Source: GCA-2746605 sp963704835
Lineage (GTDB): Bacteria > Bacteroidota > Ignavibacteria > Ignavibacteriales > Melioribacteraceae
Length of the DNA: 64,000 bases
Direction of reading: 5' to 3'
Assembly: GCA_963704835.1 (NCBI GenBank)
Contig: CAVPHW010000001.1
Coordinates: forward strand, 62,001 to 126,000
How positions within the stretch are numbered: position 1 is the first letter of the stretch; the number at the start of each line of letters is the position of its first letter. Shown here piece by piece: positions 26,265 through 34,811 of this stretch. The notes under the pieces were generated by a model. It did not search any database and was not told the DNA's origin. It worked only from the letters and a program-made list of their open reading frames with translations. The position numbers and the translations under genes were made by a program.

Positions 26265-26909
26265 ATGAAGAAGAAAGCAATGAAAAATATAGCTGTTACC
26301 TTAATATTGATTTTTAGCTTAATTAATTTGGAGGCTCAATCACTTCCTCCGAATGCTATGTTAGAAAACTTTAAACCCTTTTTAACTCCGCGTACAAATG
26401 GCAGACCTGGAGAAGTTTATCGGATTGATGAAAATGGGGTTAGATACATTGTTCAAGATGTAACTGTAATAAAAGAAAAAATTAGTGAAGAAGGAGATTT
26501 GGTTGGCAGGATGTATTTCACTTCTGGTGAATTACTAAGTTTGCTTAATTTAGAGTTTGATCGCTTGGAAGTAGTTCCTGTTGAAGTTAAAATGGTAAAA
26601 GCCGTTAGAGAATATAACGAGCAAACTACTATTGACAAAGTATTATATGATGACGAATTGGTTAGAGATATTGTTAAGGACAATAACAGCAAGTACTTTA
26701 TGATACGAGAAGCAATTAAAACTAAAGATATAACTTTTAGATTTAGTTTTGCCACGGTTAAGAAAATTAAAAAAGGGGCTAATTCTTTATTTGAAATAAA
26801 ATCTAATGAAGAATTGGATTTCCCTTTTGAAATTCAGAAGAAATATAAAAGTGAAAAACGAATGTTTTATTTAGACCAAGAAATAAAAATAGATCCCTAC
26901 GATAATTAG
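26265..26909 (+). CDS. Secreted protein of unknown function
   Basis: 214 residues. An N-terminal export signal (IAVTLILIFSLINLEAQS) is clear. The rest is mixed alpha/beta and charged, with RTNGRPGEVYRIDENGVRYIV near residue 43 and no Cys in the mature part. I do not recognise the family. The first ATG (26265) lacks a Shine-Dalgarno; the ATG five codons later (26280) is preceded by a purine run and may be the true start. It is downstream of a putative barrel protein on the same strand. Confidence 0.6.
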   Translation: MKKKAMKNIAVTLILIFSLINLEAQSLPPNAMLENFKPFLTPRTNGRPGEVYRIDENGVRYIVQDVTVIKEKISEEGDLVGRMYFTSGELLSLLNLEFDRLEVVPVEVKMVKAVREYNEQTTIDKVLYDDELVRDIVKDNNSKYFMIREAIKTKDITFRFSFATVKKIKKGANSLFEIKSNEELDFPFEIQKKYKSEKRMFYLDQEIKIDPYDN

Positions 26910-26958
26910 TTTTATTTAAAAAATCCAACACCCTTAGTAACTATTCAAACAATAACAA

Positions 26959-28305
26959 TTAGGACTTTTCTAAATGCTTCAGCTCTAATTCATCAACCAG
27001 TTTTTGATGTTTTTCAAAATTGATAAATCGTATAAGAACCAACATAGCAAGAGCAAATACTATATAAACAAGAATTACATTTTCCCAACTAAGGTAATCT
27101 TTTAGTGGTCCTATTAAAGCCGCTCCTAGTGCAAGTCCTAAATTTGAAATTGCCATATAAAGAGTAAACTGTGTTGCCGCAACTCTTTTCCAGCACAATT
27201 GCATTGCAGAAGCAAAAATAGCAATGGTCGTAAATGTAATAAGTATGTAGAAGCAAATAATAAACCCTGTTACAAAAAGTTCATTTTGCCAAAAATTGCT
27301 AAAATATGACATCGCGCTTATTAATAGTATTAGTGCAAAAAGGTAAATAGAAATCATTTTAATTTTACCGAAAAAATCAACAAGAAAACCGCCTAAAAAC
27401 ATTCCTAGAATTCCAGAAGTCATTGTAGCTGTGGCAAATATTTGCGAATAGTGAGTATCCTTCCATCCAAGCTCTTGAACAGTAAATATAGGGAGTAAAG
27501 TGTCAATTAAGCCTCTTCCAACCATAAAACTGAAAGCTGCAATTCCCATAAATAAACTGACAGGCAAAAAGAACACTTTAACTAAACTTTTAAAAATAAT
27601 TTTCCAACTGTGCAACTGAATTTTTTCTGCGGTCTTTGAGGTTTGTCCTTCCATCCAGGGTAGTGTTTTTTCGCCAGGTCGTTCTCTTAGAATTAATGGA
27701 ATAATAATTATCATAGAAATTGCTACTGAAAATAAAACTATAGCATAGAAATATCCATACTCACTCATTATCCAACTACCTGCGGCAACCGATGCGGAAA
27801 TACCTAATGTTTTGGAGCCCCACATTAATCCGTTTGCTCTTGCCTGCTGATCAATGGGCAAAATATCTATTGCCATTCCATCAACGGCAACATCCTGGGT
27901 AACTCCGAAAAAGCTAACTACGAAACCCAATGCCATTAACATCGATAGATTATTTAGGGGATCAGTGATTAACGACATGGATAAAAAACTCAAAATCAAT
28001 CCAAGTTGACCAAACAAAACCCAGGGTCTTTTACGGCCCATTGGTAAATATGTAAACCTATCCATTAAAGGGGCATTAAAAATTTTTAAGCTCCATGGAA
28101 GGCCGATTACTGCAACATACCCTCCAATTTCGGCCGGACTTTTTCCGTTCATTGCCAACCAGGCGGGAATAGCATACCACAACAAGCCTTCAGGAATTCC
28201 CTGTGCAACATAAAGAGCTGCAAATGTAAAATATCTTAAGAAAGTATTTTCTGATAATACAGGTAATCTATTTGATTTTAGATTTTGAATTTTTGCAGTG
28301 GCCAT
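26959..28305 (-). CDS. AmpG-like MFS transporter
   Basis: 448 residues and about 12 hydrophobic segments. The start resembles the PAT/AmpG branch of MFS: YFTFAALYVAQGIPEGLLWY, then GLPWSLKIFNAPLMDRFTYL and GRKRPWVLFGQL, which are the conserved loop 2-3 residues of AmpG permeases, and a DVAVDGMAIDIL motif in TM5. AmpG imports anhydro-muropeptides for cell-wall recycling; other PAT members carry acetyl-CoA or sugars. Muropeptide import would fit the two nearby serine hydrolases of D,D-peptidase type, but that link is an inference. Monocistronic. Confidence 0.85.
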   Translation of the reverse strand: MATAKIQNLKSNRLPVLSENTFLRYFTFAALYVAQGIPEGLLWYAIPAWLAMNGKSPAEIGGYVAVIGLPWSLKIFNAPLMDRFTYLPMGRKRPWVLFGQLGLILSFLSMSLITDPLNNLSMLMALGFVVSFFGVTQDVAVDGMAIDILPIDQQARANGLMWGSKTLGISASVAAGSWIMSEYGYFYAIVLFSVAISMIIIIPLILRERPGEKTLPWMEGQTSKTAEKIQLHSWKIIFKSLVKVFFLPVSLFMGIAAFSFMVGRGLIDTLLPIFTVQELGWKDTHYSQIFATATMTSGILGMFLGGFLVDFFGKIKMISIYLFALILLISAMSYFSNFWQNELFVTGFIICFYILITFTTIAIFASAMQLCWKRVAATQFTLYMAISNLGLALGAALIGPLKDYLSWENVILVYIVFALAMLVLIRFINFEKHQKLVDELELKHLEKS

Positions 28306-28397
28306 AATTGTTTTATCTCAAGAGGATTATGATTGAATTGTTAATACATTAAAAAAAAATGTCACCTTATTATTAAGATGACATCTTCATTTTACAT

Positions 28398-28826
28398 TTA
28401 TTTTCTTTTTGGAGCTGGATATTGGTTTCGGATTGTATAAATATTATCCTTGTGAGCTTGGAAATAACTAGTTATTGTTCCAAATGCTGCAGGGTGTCTT
28501 TTGCTTCCTCTACTGACATATTCATCCCAGAATTTGTCGAATGTTGTTAAATCTTTTACTGTATACCAGTAATTAACATTCCATTCGTCTCCCCAAGTAT
28601 GACCGAATTGACCAAAGCTGTAAAGAAAACCTTCGTCTACAAGTTCTTTTAGAATAGGAACAAACAGAGAATCTCCAAGTTTGTTTACTTTTCCTACATT
28701 ACTCATTGCAACCATATTTTGACTAATAATTAACAATGGTTGATCATTAGTTTGTGCAGTACTTTCTGTATTATTTACAAACAGAATAATAAGTGCTAGA
28801 GTTATTGCTTTTGTTAGTTGTTTCAT
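28398..28826 (-). CDS. Small secreted protein, possibly antibiotic-biosynthesis-monooxygenase fold
   Basis: 142 residues with a Sec signal (AITLALIILFVNNTESTAQ). The mature 115 residues (ISQNMVAMSNVGKVNKL, EGFLYSFGQFGHTWGDEW, WYTVKDLTTFDKFWDEYV) have the length and beta-alpha-beta pattern of dimeric ferredoxin-like ABM/NIPSNAP proteins, but the match is by pattern only. Start well supported by AGAAGGAG. It is the last gene of a three-gene minus-strand set (NTF2-like, cupin, this one), all of which are small and exported. Confidence 0.6.
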   Translation of the reverse strand: MKQLTKAITLALIILFVNNTESTAQTNDQPLLIISQNMVAMSNVGKVNKLGDSLFVPILKELVDEGFLYSFGQFGHTWGDEWNVNYWYTVKDLTTFDKFWDEYVSRGSKRHPAAFGTITSYFQAHKDNIYTIRNQYPAPKRK

Positions 28827-28868
28827 AAAATATTCTCCTTCTATAGGGTTAATAAATATTACTGACTG

Positions 28869-29255
28869 TTATTTGTCTTTTTTGGTTTTAAGTTCAACCA
28901 AAATTAGTTCTGAAGATTCTTTTCCAATATTTTCAGGTAAATGTTTACCGGCTGGATTCCAGAAAGCTTTTCCAGATTCTAGACTGGTCTCTTTTGTTTT
29001 GCCATCAGGTAAGGTCATCTTGGTTTTCCCACTTTTTAGCGCAACTCCTACTGCATTTGGATGTTCATGCATAACTGATTTTTCGCCTGGAGCGTATGTA
29101 ATCCTAAGGACTCGGACAAATTCATTTTCAAACTCTACTTTGTAATGTTTAGGATCTACTTTTGTGGCATCTTGCGCAACGCTGTTAACGGTTAAAATTA
29201 TAAGTACAAACAAGATGGAAAATGTTGACTTAAGTTTTTTCATATTATAGCTCAT
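28869..29255 (-). CDS. Secreted cupin-domain protein
   Basis: 128 residues with a signal peptide (FSILFVLIILTVNSVAQ) and a single cupin barrel: VRVLRITYAPGEKSVMHEHP carries His ligands of motif 1, and motif 2 follows near WNPAGKHLPENIG (His). Cupins bind a metal or small ligand; the substrate is unknown. An ATG four codons further in (29243) starts a more compact signal peptide and may be the real start. Lies 21 bp after the NTF2-like gene and 42 bp before the ABM-like gene; probably one transcript. Confidence 0.82.
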   Translation of the reverse strand: MSYNMKKLKSTFSILFVLIILTVNSVAQDATKVDPKHYKVEFENEFVRVLRITYAPGEKSVMHEHPNAVGVALKSGKTKMTLPDGKTKETSLESGKAFWNPAGKHLPENIGKESSELILVELKTKKDK

Positions 29256-29276
29256 TATTTGTTGTTCAAAAATTGT

Positions 29277-29750
29277 TTATTGTGGTTTTGATGTTTTTCC
29301 ACCACGGTCACCTATTAGCAACCATTTACCATCTTTTTTCATAAGAATATCAGTCCAGTTACCTTCGCTGCTTTCGTCCTTTCCTGTTTCTTTGTTCTTT
29401 TCAATCTGAGCATAAAAATAATTTGCAAATGCAAAATCACCTTTAACCCAAATAGATACGGGAGTTAAGGTATATAATACATTGGAGTTATTCTTAAAAT
29501 CGTTCTCAATCCATTTACTTGTGTTTGCTTTGTTTTGGGGAACTTTTGATTGAAAAGACCAACCCAAATAACTACTGTCAAAATATGACAAAAACGCTTG
29601 AGCATTGCCAGAAGAAGAAACTTCCCAATATTTTTCTACACCAGCCCAAACATCTTTTTGCTCAGCGCTCCACTGTTGTGCATAATTGTTGCCAACGAAG
29701 GCAACCAAAATTAGACTGATAATTAAACTGCATTTAAATTTATGTATCAT
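29277..29750 (-). CDS. Secreted NTF2/SnoaL-like (DUF4440-type) protein
   Basis: 157 residues with a signal peptide (LIISLILVAFVGNNYAQ). The mature part begins with a long helix (SAEQKDVWAGVEKYWEVSSS) followed by FLSYFDSSYLGWSFQS, VSIWVKGDFAFANYFYAQIE and WTDILMKKDGKWLLIGDRGG, which is the DUF4440/NTF2-like cone fold. Such proteins bind small hydrophobic ligands or act as isomerases; no specific role is shown. GAGG precedes the ATG. First gene of the three-gene secreted set. Confidence 0.82.
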   Translation of the reverse strand: MIHKFKCSLIISLILVAFVGNNYAQQWSAEQKDVWAGVEKYWEVSSSGNAQAFLSYFDSSYLGWSFQSKVPQNKANTSKWIENDFKNNSNVLYTLTPVSIWVKGDFAFANYFYAQIEKNKETGKDESSEGNWTDILMKKDGKWLLIGDRGGKTSKPQ

Positions 29751-30233
29751 GTGTATTTCCTCATTGGTTTGTATTTTGGATTAATTTAATGTAACAATTG
29801 CCTATCGATTTATGCAAAAGACTGTCTGTCCTATTCTTTGGTCCTCTAAGCCAGTTGTGGAATTTCATTACGATTCCATTGGTTAAATAAATAATATTTA
29901 TGAATTAAAAAGCGTCGGAAGTGAAAATTGAAACCGTTCGAACACAATTAAGTAGACGCATTGTCTGAATATTACATAATAAAATATCAATGCACAAGAA
30001 AATTTAATTTATGGATAATGAGACTTAAATAGCTGTTAAATATGACTTTATCGATATATTTTTCTTAAAAATAGATTGTTTGGTAATATGATTCAAAATT
30101 TTTTTAAGGCTATTATGTAACAGTTATTAATAAATACTTTAGCATATTAGTGAGAACAAATGTTTTTCATCGCAATCCTTTTCGTGCAATCTTTCCTATA
30201 TTTACAAGTAGTTAAAATTCTTCTTAGGTAAAA
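29751..30233. other. Intergenic region, divergent promoters expected
   Basis: 483 bp between two divergent genes (NTF2-like and MarR). I see no coding frame, RNA gene or long repeat in it. It should contain promoters for both directions, but none could be assigned. Confidence 0.4.
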
Positions 30234-30668
30234 ATGAAATATAATTTTAATGAATCGATTGGATTTATAATTGTTAAAGCCGGTAGGCTTATAGAGAACA
30301 GATTGCGCGCTAATTTTGAAAAAGAGGGAATTTCAATTACTCCGCAACAATGGTCTGCGTTAACTTATCTTTGGAATGAAGATGGCATTACCCAACAAAG
30401 CTTAGCAAATGCATTTTCGAAAGACAAAACTAGCATGACGCGTTTATTAAATAATATGGAGAAAAACGATTTAATCGCACGGAAGCAGAGCGAAGGTGAC
30501 AAGAGAAACAAACAAATTTATTTAACTAGTAAAGCTGAAAGTTTAAAAACAGAAACAATTAAAATAGCTGAGAGAACTTTAATTGAAATACTTGAAGGAC
30601 TAGATCAAAAGGATTTGAAGCTTAGCAAAAGAGTCCTAAAACAAATAAATAAAAATCTAGAAAAATAA
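30234..30668 (+). CDS. MarR-family transcriptional regulator
   Basis: 144 residues. Winged-helix features: ITPQQWSALTYLWNEDGITQ, then ANAFSKDKTSMTRLLNNMEK (recognition helix) and the wing ARKQSEGDKRNKQIYLTSKAE, followed by dimer helices. AGGT precedes the ATG. It is divergent from the three secreted genes and convergent with a barrel-like protein; the intergenic 29751-30233 region is the natural site of autoregulation and perhaps control of the divergent set. Not closely similar to the MarR at 5219. Confidence 0.92.
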   Translation: MKYNFNESIGFIIVKAGRLIENRLRANFEKEGISITPQQWSALTYLWNEDGITQQSLANAFSKDKTSMTRLLNNMEKNDLIARKQSEGDKRNKQIYLTSKAESLKTETIKIAERTLIEILEGLDQKDLKLSKRVLKQINKNLEK

Positions 30669-30690
30669 ATATTTTAGGACTCTTTATAGA

Positions 30691-31278
30691 TTACCACGCA
30701 TAACCAATATCAAATCTTACGGCAGGCACACTTCCGCTGTAATTACCAAAATCATCATCATTGTTCCCAATTGAGCCAGTGTAATAGTCAATACCTAAAC
30801 CAAGTCCAATTGCAAACTCATCTCCAGGAAACCATTGCCATCCCACAAGTGCACCAATGCTAAAAGCAGTTGTGCCGCCGCCATCAGTATTCTCTACAGT
30901 TAAATTATTGTATGAAAAGTTAGGAGCAACATAAAATCCCCTTAAGGTTTTTCCTGATGGATAAATTCTTGCTTCACCATTTATCCCAATACCTCCTAAT
31001 CCAGAGATTGTAGGAATTTGAATTCCCCCACCGATAGCAACTTTGTCAGAGACCTTATGAAAATAACTAATATTATAGAAAATAAAGAATTTCAAAGGAT
31101 TTATGACGATCATATCGTTTCGAGGGGTGACATCTTCGCTTGTCGTAATAATTCTTGATTCAGTATAAACTGTATCCCCAGATTCTGTGATGGTCTTTTT
31201 CTTCTCTTCAGTTACCACTTGTGCAAAAAGGGATGTTGAAAATATTAACATCACAATTAGGCTATAAATTGTTTTCAT
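30691..31278 (-). CDS. Exported beta-barrel protein
   Basis: 195 residues with a signal peptide (IYSLIVMLIFSTSLFAQ), a short polar linker (TEEKKKTITESGDTVYTE), then an alternating-residue barrel-like region with many Gly (GGGIQIPTISGLGGIGING, FAIGLGLGIDYYTG) and a C-terminus VRFDIGYAW with a terminal aromatic, which is the outer-membrane insertion signature. No family name can be given with confidence. AAAGGA precedes the ATG. Convergent with marR. Confidence 0.7.
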   Translation of the reverse strand: MKTIYSLIVMLIFSTSLFAQVVTEEKKKTITESGDTVYTESRIITTSEDVTPRNDMIVINPLKFFIFYNISYFHKVSDKVAIGGGIQIPTISGLGGIGINGEARIYPSGKTLRGFYVAPNFSYNNLTVENTDGGGTTAFSIGALVGWQWFPGDEFAIGLGLGIDYYTGSIGNNDDDFGNYSGSVPAVRFDIGYAW

Positions 31279-31569
31279 TTTTTGTCCTTTATTCAGTTAA
31301 TTATCAAGTAAGATTAATAACGTGCAACAAACATACCAGATTAATCTTCTTAAACCATTAAAATTTTTAGTCACGAAAAGAGAACGTCTATTTTTCTGAG
31401 CAATGTTGTCTAAAAAATGAAGATATGTTAATCAGAAGAAAACAGAATTTAGAATAATTTTAATTTTCGAGTATAATTTATTTTTGTTCTTGACTCTTCC
31501 CTTGGGGGAGTGCTTATATTTGTAATTGAAAAGAGCAGCTGCTTTTTAGTTTATTAAAAAGAGGAATTT

Positions 31570-32376
31570 ATGAAGTTAAGTATCGGAGAATTTTCAGCAG
31601 TTACATCATTAACTATTAAGTCTTTGCGACTTTACCATGAAAAGGAAATAATAGTTCCATCAAAAATCGATGAATTTACTCAGTACCGTTATTATGATGA
31701 AATTAACCTAGAAACGGCAAAGTCTGTAAAAATTTTGCGAGAGTTTGATTTTTCATTATCGGAGATTAAAGAAATACTAGCAGATCTCAATAGCGACACT
31801 AATCTTTTAGAACAGCTTCAAGCTAAGGGTGATGATATAAAAAGTAAAATTAAACGATATGAAGACATTTCAAATTCACTTGAAAGTACAATTAAAATTG
31901 AAAAGGAGAATGAAATGAAAACACAAGAAAAATTTGATATTGAAGAGAAAGAAGTTGAAACAATTCTTATTGCAGGCTATAGAATGAAAGGAAAATATCA
32001 TGAAATAGGAAAAGGGTTTTCCGCTCTAGGGAAAAAATTTGGCAGACATATTAATGGTAAAGCACTTGCACTTTATTATGATAGTGAATACAAAGAAGAG
32101 GATGCTGATTTTGAAGCATGCTTTCCAATAAGAAAAGGAAAAGAGGAAGAGGGTATTTCAGTTAGAGAGCTGAAAGGTGGAAAGTGTGTTGCTTTAATTC
32201 ACAAAGGACCATATGAAACTTTAAGTGAATCATATAAAAAACTTTTCACCTATGTTAATGAAAAGAAACAAAAAAAAACATTGCCTAGTCGAGAGGTTTA
32301 TATTAAAGGACCTGGAATGATATTTAGTGGAAATACAAAAAATTATCTTACAGAAATACAAATATTTATAGAATAA
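31570..32376 (+). CDS. MerR-family regulator with GyrI-like effector domain
   Basis: 268 residues. The N-terminal MerR HTH is clear (SIGEFSAVTSLTIKSLRLYHEKEI, RYYDEINLETAKSVKILREF), then a coiled linker, and from about residue 125 a GyrI-like domain (ETILIAGYRMKGKYHEIGKGF ... GGKCVALIHKGPYETLSESYK ... EIQIFIE) which binds hydrophobic or toxic small molecules in BmrR/Rob-type regulators. GAGGA precedes the ATG. It is monocistronic with a strong terminator at its 3' end; its targets are not evident nearby. Confidence 0.92.
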   Translation: MKLSIGEFSAVTSLTIKSLRLYHEKEIIVPSKIDEFTQYRYYDEINLETAKSVKILREFDFSLSEIKEILADLNSDTNLLEQLQAKGDDIKSKIKRYEDISNSLESTIKIEKENEMKTQEKFDIEEKEVETILIAGYRMKGKYHEIGKGFSALGKKFGRHINGKALALYYDSEYKEEDADFEACFPIRKGKEEEGISVRELKGGKCVALIHKGPYETLSESYKKLFTYVNEKKQKKTLPSREVYIKGPGMIFSGNTKNYLTEIQIFIE

Positions 32377-32392
32377 AAATTTGAGTTAGAGT

Positions 32393-32421
32393 ATTGCTCC
32401 CTCATTAAATGGGGGAGCAAT
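32393..32421. terminator. Stem-loop terminator downstream of the MerR gene
   Basis: Perfect 9-bp arms ATTGCTCCC (32393-32401) and GGGAGCAAT (32413-32421) around an 11-base loop, placed between convergent genes. There is only a weak T-tract (TTAATCC) after it. Probably ends the merR transcript. Confidence 0.6.
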
Positions 32422-32457
32422 TAATCCAACTACCATTTAGAAATTCTTCTATTTAAA

Positions 32458-33039
32458 TCACATTCCAGAAAAAGCTCTTCCAGTCAAGAACACTCCACTT
32501 GTTATTGCGCCAACAATCATATAAATAACAATTGCAACAACAACAACGGCAATAAAATAACCAATCATTTTTTCTTCAGGAACATCTTTAACCGCTTTTA
32601 ATCCAAAATACAATAACACAAGAGTATAAATTCCAGCCAGAAAAGAAACAAAAGAAAGGACAGGAATTAAATTAAACAAACCTCCAACCCATGCAGCAGT
32701 TGAGGAATAAACAGCAACCTTCATTGAAGCTACTAGATCTTTAACCGAACCAAAAGTTGGGGCAAGTGCATCGATTATAAATCCAAGCGCGTAAGTGCTT
32801 ATAAGAGAGAGAATATAAGTTAAAATTGCCCATCGGATGCTAGAACCAAATGGAAGTTTAATTCCATAGCCATATCCGAAAAGGCTAAATCCAACAAGCC
32901 CTGCAAAGGCAGGAATAGCAGCTAGCATAATTGCATACTGAGTAAACAGTGCTTGTACGCTGGCAGCTTCGCCTTTAATTACTAGCCATTCTTCTTTTGG
33001 ATTAAGTAGGATTTTTTTAATTCGTTCAACAATATTCAT
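32458..33039 (-). CDS. YIP1-family membrane protein
   Basis: 194 residues from ATG 33039, which is preceded by CGAGGTTTAGC; a frame-open extension to 33099 lacks signal and is rejected. The protein opens with NIVERIKKILLNPKEEWLVI, the diagnostic start of YIP1 domain proteins, and then has about five membrane helices (YAIMLAAIPAFAGLVGFSLF, LTYILSLISTYALGFIIDAL, YFIAVVVVAIVIYMIVGAIT). The family is widespread and without a defined bacterial role. Confidence 0.88.
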   Translation of the reverse strand: MNIVERIKKILLNPKEEWLVIKGEAASVQALFTQYAIMLAAIPAFAGLVGFSLFGYGYGIKLPFGSSIRWAILTYILSLISTYALGFIIDALAPTFGSVKDLVASMKVAVYSSTAAWVGGLFNLIPVLSFVSFLAGIYTLVLLYFGLKAVKDVPEEKMIGYFIAVVVVAIVIYMIVGAITSGVFLTGRAFSGM

Positions 33040-33303
33040 GCTAAACCTCGTTGAGTTTGAAAGGATATGATAAAATATAAAATTATCCGGACAGCGCAAA
33101 TATTATTTTACGGGAATATTATGTTTTTGCACCACAAATAAAACTAAATAATCGGAATAAAAAACAGCAATGTTGGAAAGGTTATTATCGCGAGGATTTA
33201 ATCTAAGCGTCTGAACGATATTAAATAGAAGTTGACATAATAATACTAAAGACATTAAGTGTTAAGTACACTAATCTGAGGCAAAACCTAGGTGCATTTT
33301 GCT

Positions 33304-33327
33304 TTGCCTGTCAATTAAGACAGGCAA
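33304..33327. repeat. Palindromic stem-loop (TTGCCTGTC...GACAGGCAA)
   Basis: Perfect 9-bp inverted repeat TTGCCTGTC (33304-33312) and GACAGGCAA (33319-33327) with loop AATTAA, located just after the DinB gene end on its minus strand. It may act as that gene's terminator; it may also be a small dispersed palindrome. Confidence 0.55.
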
Positions 33328-33346
33328 GCTAAATATTTATTTGAGT

Positions 33347-33919
33347 TTAATTGTCTTCTTCAAGAGACCAAGGTGGAACTACTCCATTTGATCTGGCATA
33401 AGCAATTAAACTTCCCAAATGCTCATGATAGTGATTATTTATAATTAAAATCAGTGCTCTTTGAGTGTATTCACCAAAAGGAGTTTTAACTATTTTCTCA
33501 TAGTTGGCAGTGTCATAACCTTTTAGAAATTTTGTTAAATCAACAAAAGAAGTCTTAAGATTTTTAACAATTTCTGCTTTTTCAGTCATTGTTTTTTCAA
33601 TCTCCCAATTAATATGACTTGGCATTTCTGCCCCCATCATGGAGGAAAGTCCATAAGAAGCTGTTAACATGTGAACAATATGAGCTCCTGTTGAACGAAC
33701 TCCTTCAGCGGGTCTCCAATTATATTTATCAGCAGGGATGACTTCCGCTAAACTTGTTACTCTGCCCTCCATAAACGCAACTTGATCCAAAATTAATTGA
33801 ATAAATGGATCATACTCAGATTCAGTAGATTTATGATGATCAACATCTTGCGTAAAATTTGGGGCAGCTGAAACCAAAATGATTAAGAATGCTACAAAGT
33901 ACTTGTTGAGTTTTTTCAT
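33347..33919 (-). CDS. Secreted DinB-family protein
   Basis: 190 residues. A signal peptide (FVAFLIILVSAAPNFTQ) precedes a DinB four-helix bundle: KYNWRPAEGVRSTGAHIVHML with a metal His, MGAEMPSHINWE, and IINNHYHEHLGSLIAYARSNG with the second His set. DinB proteins bind a metal via three His, and some are thiol transferases. Export of a DinB domain is seen in Bacteroidota-type genomes. GAGAGGAAAT precedes the ATG. It is separated from the TetR gene by the palindromic region at 34043-34125. Confidence 0.87.
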   Translation of the reverse strand: MKKLNKYFVAFLIILVSAAPNFTQDVDHHKSTESEYDPFIQLILDQVAFMEGRVTSLAEVIPADKYNWRPAEGVRSTGAHIVHMLTASYGLSSMMGAEMPSHINWEIEKTMTEKAEIVKNLKTSFVDLTKFLKGYDTANYEKIVKTPFGEYTQRALILIINNHYHEHLGSLIAYARSNGVVPPWSLEEDN

Positions 33920-34042
33920 TATTTCCTCTCGTTAATGAGCTAAATAAATTACTAAATAATATAATAAGTTACAGCGTCCTATTCAAGACAATAATTTATT
34001 ATTTGAATTGACACTTAGAATAAACCTATCCATAACTACAAT

Positions 34043-34125
34043 TTTTTTGTAGCTCAGACTATCCAGTCTGAGAAATAGCGGAAGAGTTTTATATTGCCGC
34101 AGACAAGAATGTCTGCGCTACAAAA
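34043..34125. repeat. MITE-like intergenic palindromic element
   Basis: Terminal inverted arms TTTTTGTAGC (34044-34053) and GCTACAAAAA (34116-34125) enclose two internal hairpins: TCAGAC-TATCCA-GTCTGA and CGCAGACA-AGAA-TGTCTGCG. The nested structure is that of a non-autonomous element or a dispersed intergenic repeat. No target duplication is apparent by eye. It lies between the DinB gene and the TetR promoter. Confidence 0.65.
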
Positions 34126-34155
34126 AGAAAATTACTACTTGAAACTAGAAAGCAC

Positions 34156-34184
34156 TTGACATTAAATGAATGATCATTTAATTT
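34156..34184 (+). promoter_or_regulatory. tetR promoter with embedded TetR operator
   Basis: TTGACA (34156-34161) is followed after 17 bp by TAATTT, a weak -10. The spacer holds the palindrome ATTAAATGA-ATG-ATCATTTAAT (34161-34182). The predicted transcription start falls at about the ATG (34190) and no Shine-Dalgarno is visible, so a leaderless message is possible. A sister copy of the palindrome occurs at 34779, upstream of the next gene. Confidence 0.6.
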
Positions 34185-34189
34185 AGAAT

Positions 34190-34762
34190 ATGAGAAATAA
34201 AGATTTACATAAGCAAGAAGCAATTATCAGCGCAACGGTCGAATTGGTTAATGAAATTGGATTTGTTTCCAGTTCCGTCTCTAAAATTGCCAAAAAAGCA
34301 AATGTTTCTCCGGCGACACTTTACATTTACTACAAAAACAAAGAAGATTTGCTTGTTTCAACCTATATTGAAATGAAGAAAAAAATGAGCAAGGCATTGT
34401 TAAGAGATTTTGACGAAACTAACCCCTTTAGAGATATTCTATATAAAGTTTGGATAAATGCATTTGAATTTTTGAGGAAAAACAGATCATTATATCAATA
34501 TTCGGAACAATTTTCCAATTCTCCCTATTCCGAGCTTGTTGATCACAAAGAATTAGAAAAACACTTTGAACCATTTGTAAAAGTATTGAAAAGAGGAATT
34601 GAACAGAAAGTAATTAAAGATGTCCCCTTTGATATTCTTGTTACTTTTATATTTTATCCAATTATGACACTATCAAATCCAAAAGCATGTAAATCACTTC
34701 AGTTAGACGAAAAAACAATTGAAACTGGATTTACATTAGCCTGGGATGCAATAAAATTATAA
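34190..34762 (+). CDS. TetR-family transcriptional regulator
   Basis: 190 residues. The N-terminal HTH is typical (KQEAIISATVELVNEIGF, SVSKIAKKANVSPATLYIYY, KNKEDLLVSTYIEMKK) and the C-terminal helices are the usual variable ligand domain. The start lacks a Shine-Dalgarno (see promoter entry). The nearest genes downstream are a metallo-hydrolase and a group of short-chain dehydrogenases; the palindrome before the hydrolase matches that before this gene, so TetR probably represses both. The inducing ligand is unknown. Confidence 0.92.
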   Translation: MRNKDLHKQEAIISATVELVNEIGFVSSSVSKIAKKANVSPATLYIYYKNKEDLLVSTYIEMKKKMSKALLRDFDETNPFRDILYKVWINAFEFLRKNRSLYQYSEQFSNSPYSELVDHKELEKHFEPFVKVLKRGIEQKVIKDVPFDILVTFIFYPIMTLSNPKACKSLQLDEKTIETGFTLAWDAIKL

Positions 34763-34778
34763 AAAATTTTAAATATTA

Positions 34779-34800
34779 ATTAAACGAATATTCATTTATG
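34779..34800 (+). promoter_or_regulatory. Second TetR operator candidate
   Basis: ATTAAACGAATATTCATTTATG aligns with the tetR operator ATTAAATGAATGATCATTTAAT at 17 of 22 positions and has the same inverted half-sites. It sits 11 bp before the metallo-hydrolase ATG, where bound TetR would block transcription. Inference from sequence similarity only. Confidence 0.6.
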
Positions 34801-34811
34801 TAAAATATTTT

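Noticed and set aside
34161..34182. Promoter-only reading of TTGACA/TAATTT without an operator
   Set aside because: The dyad symmetry and the near-copy at 34779 are better explained by a TetR operator inside a promoter.
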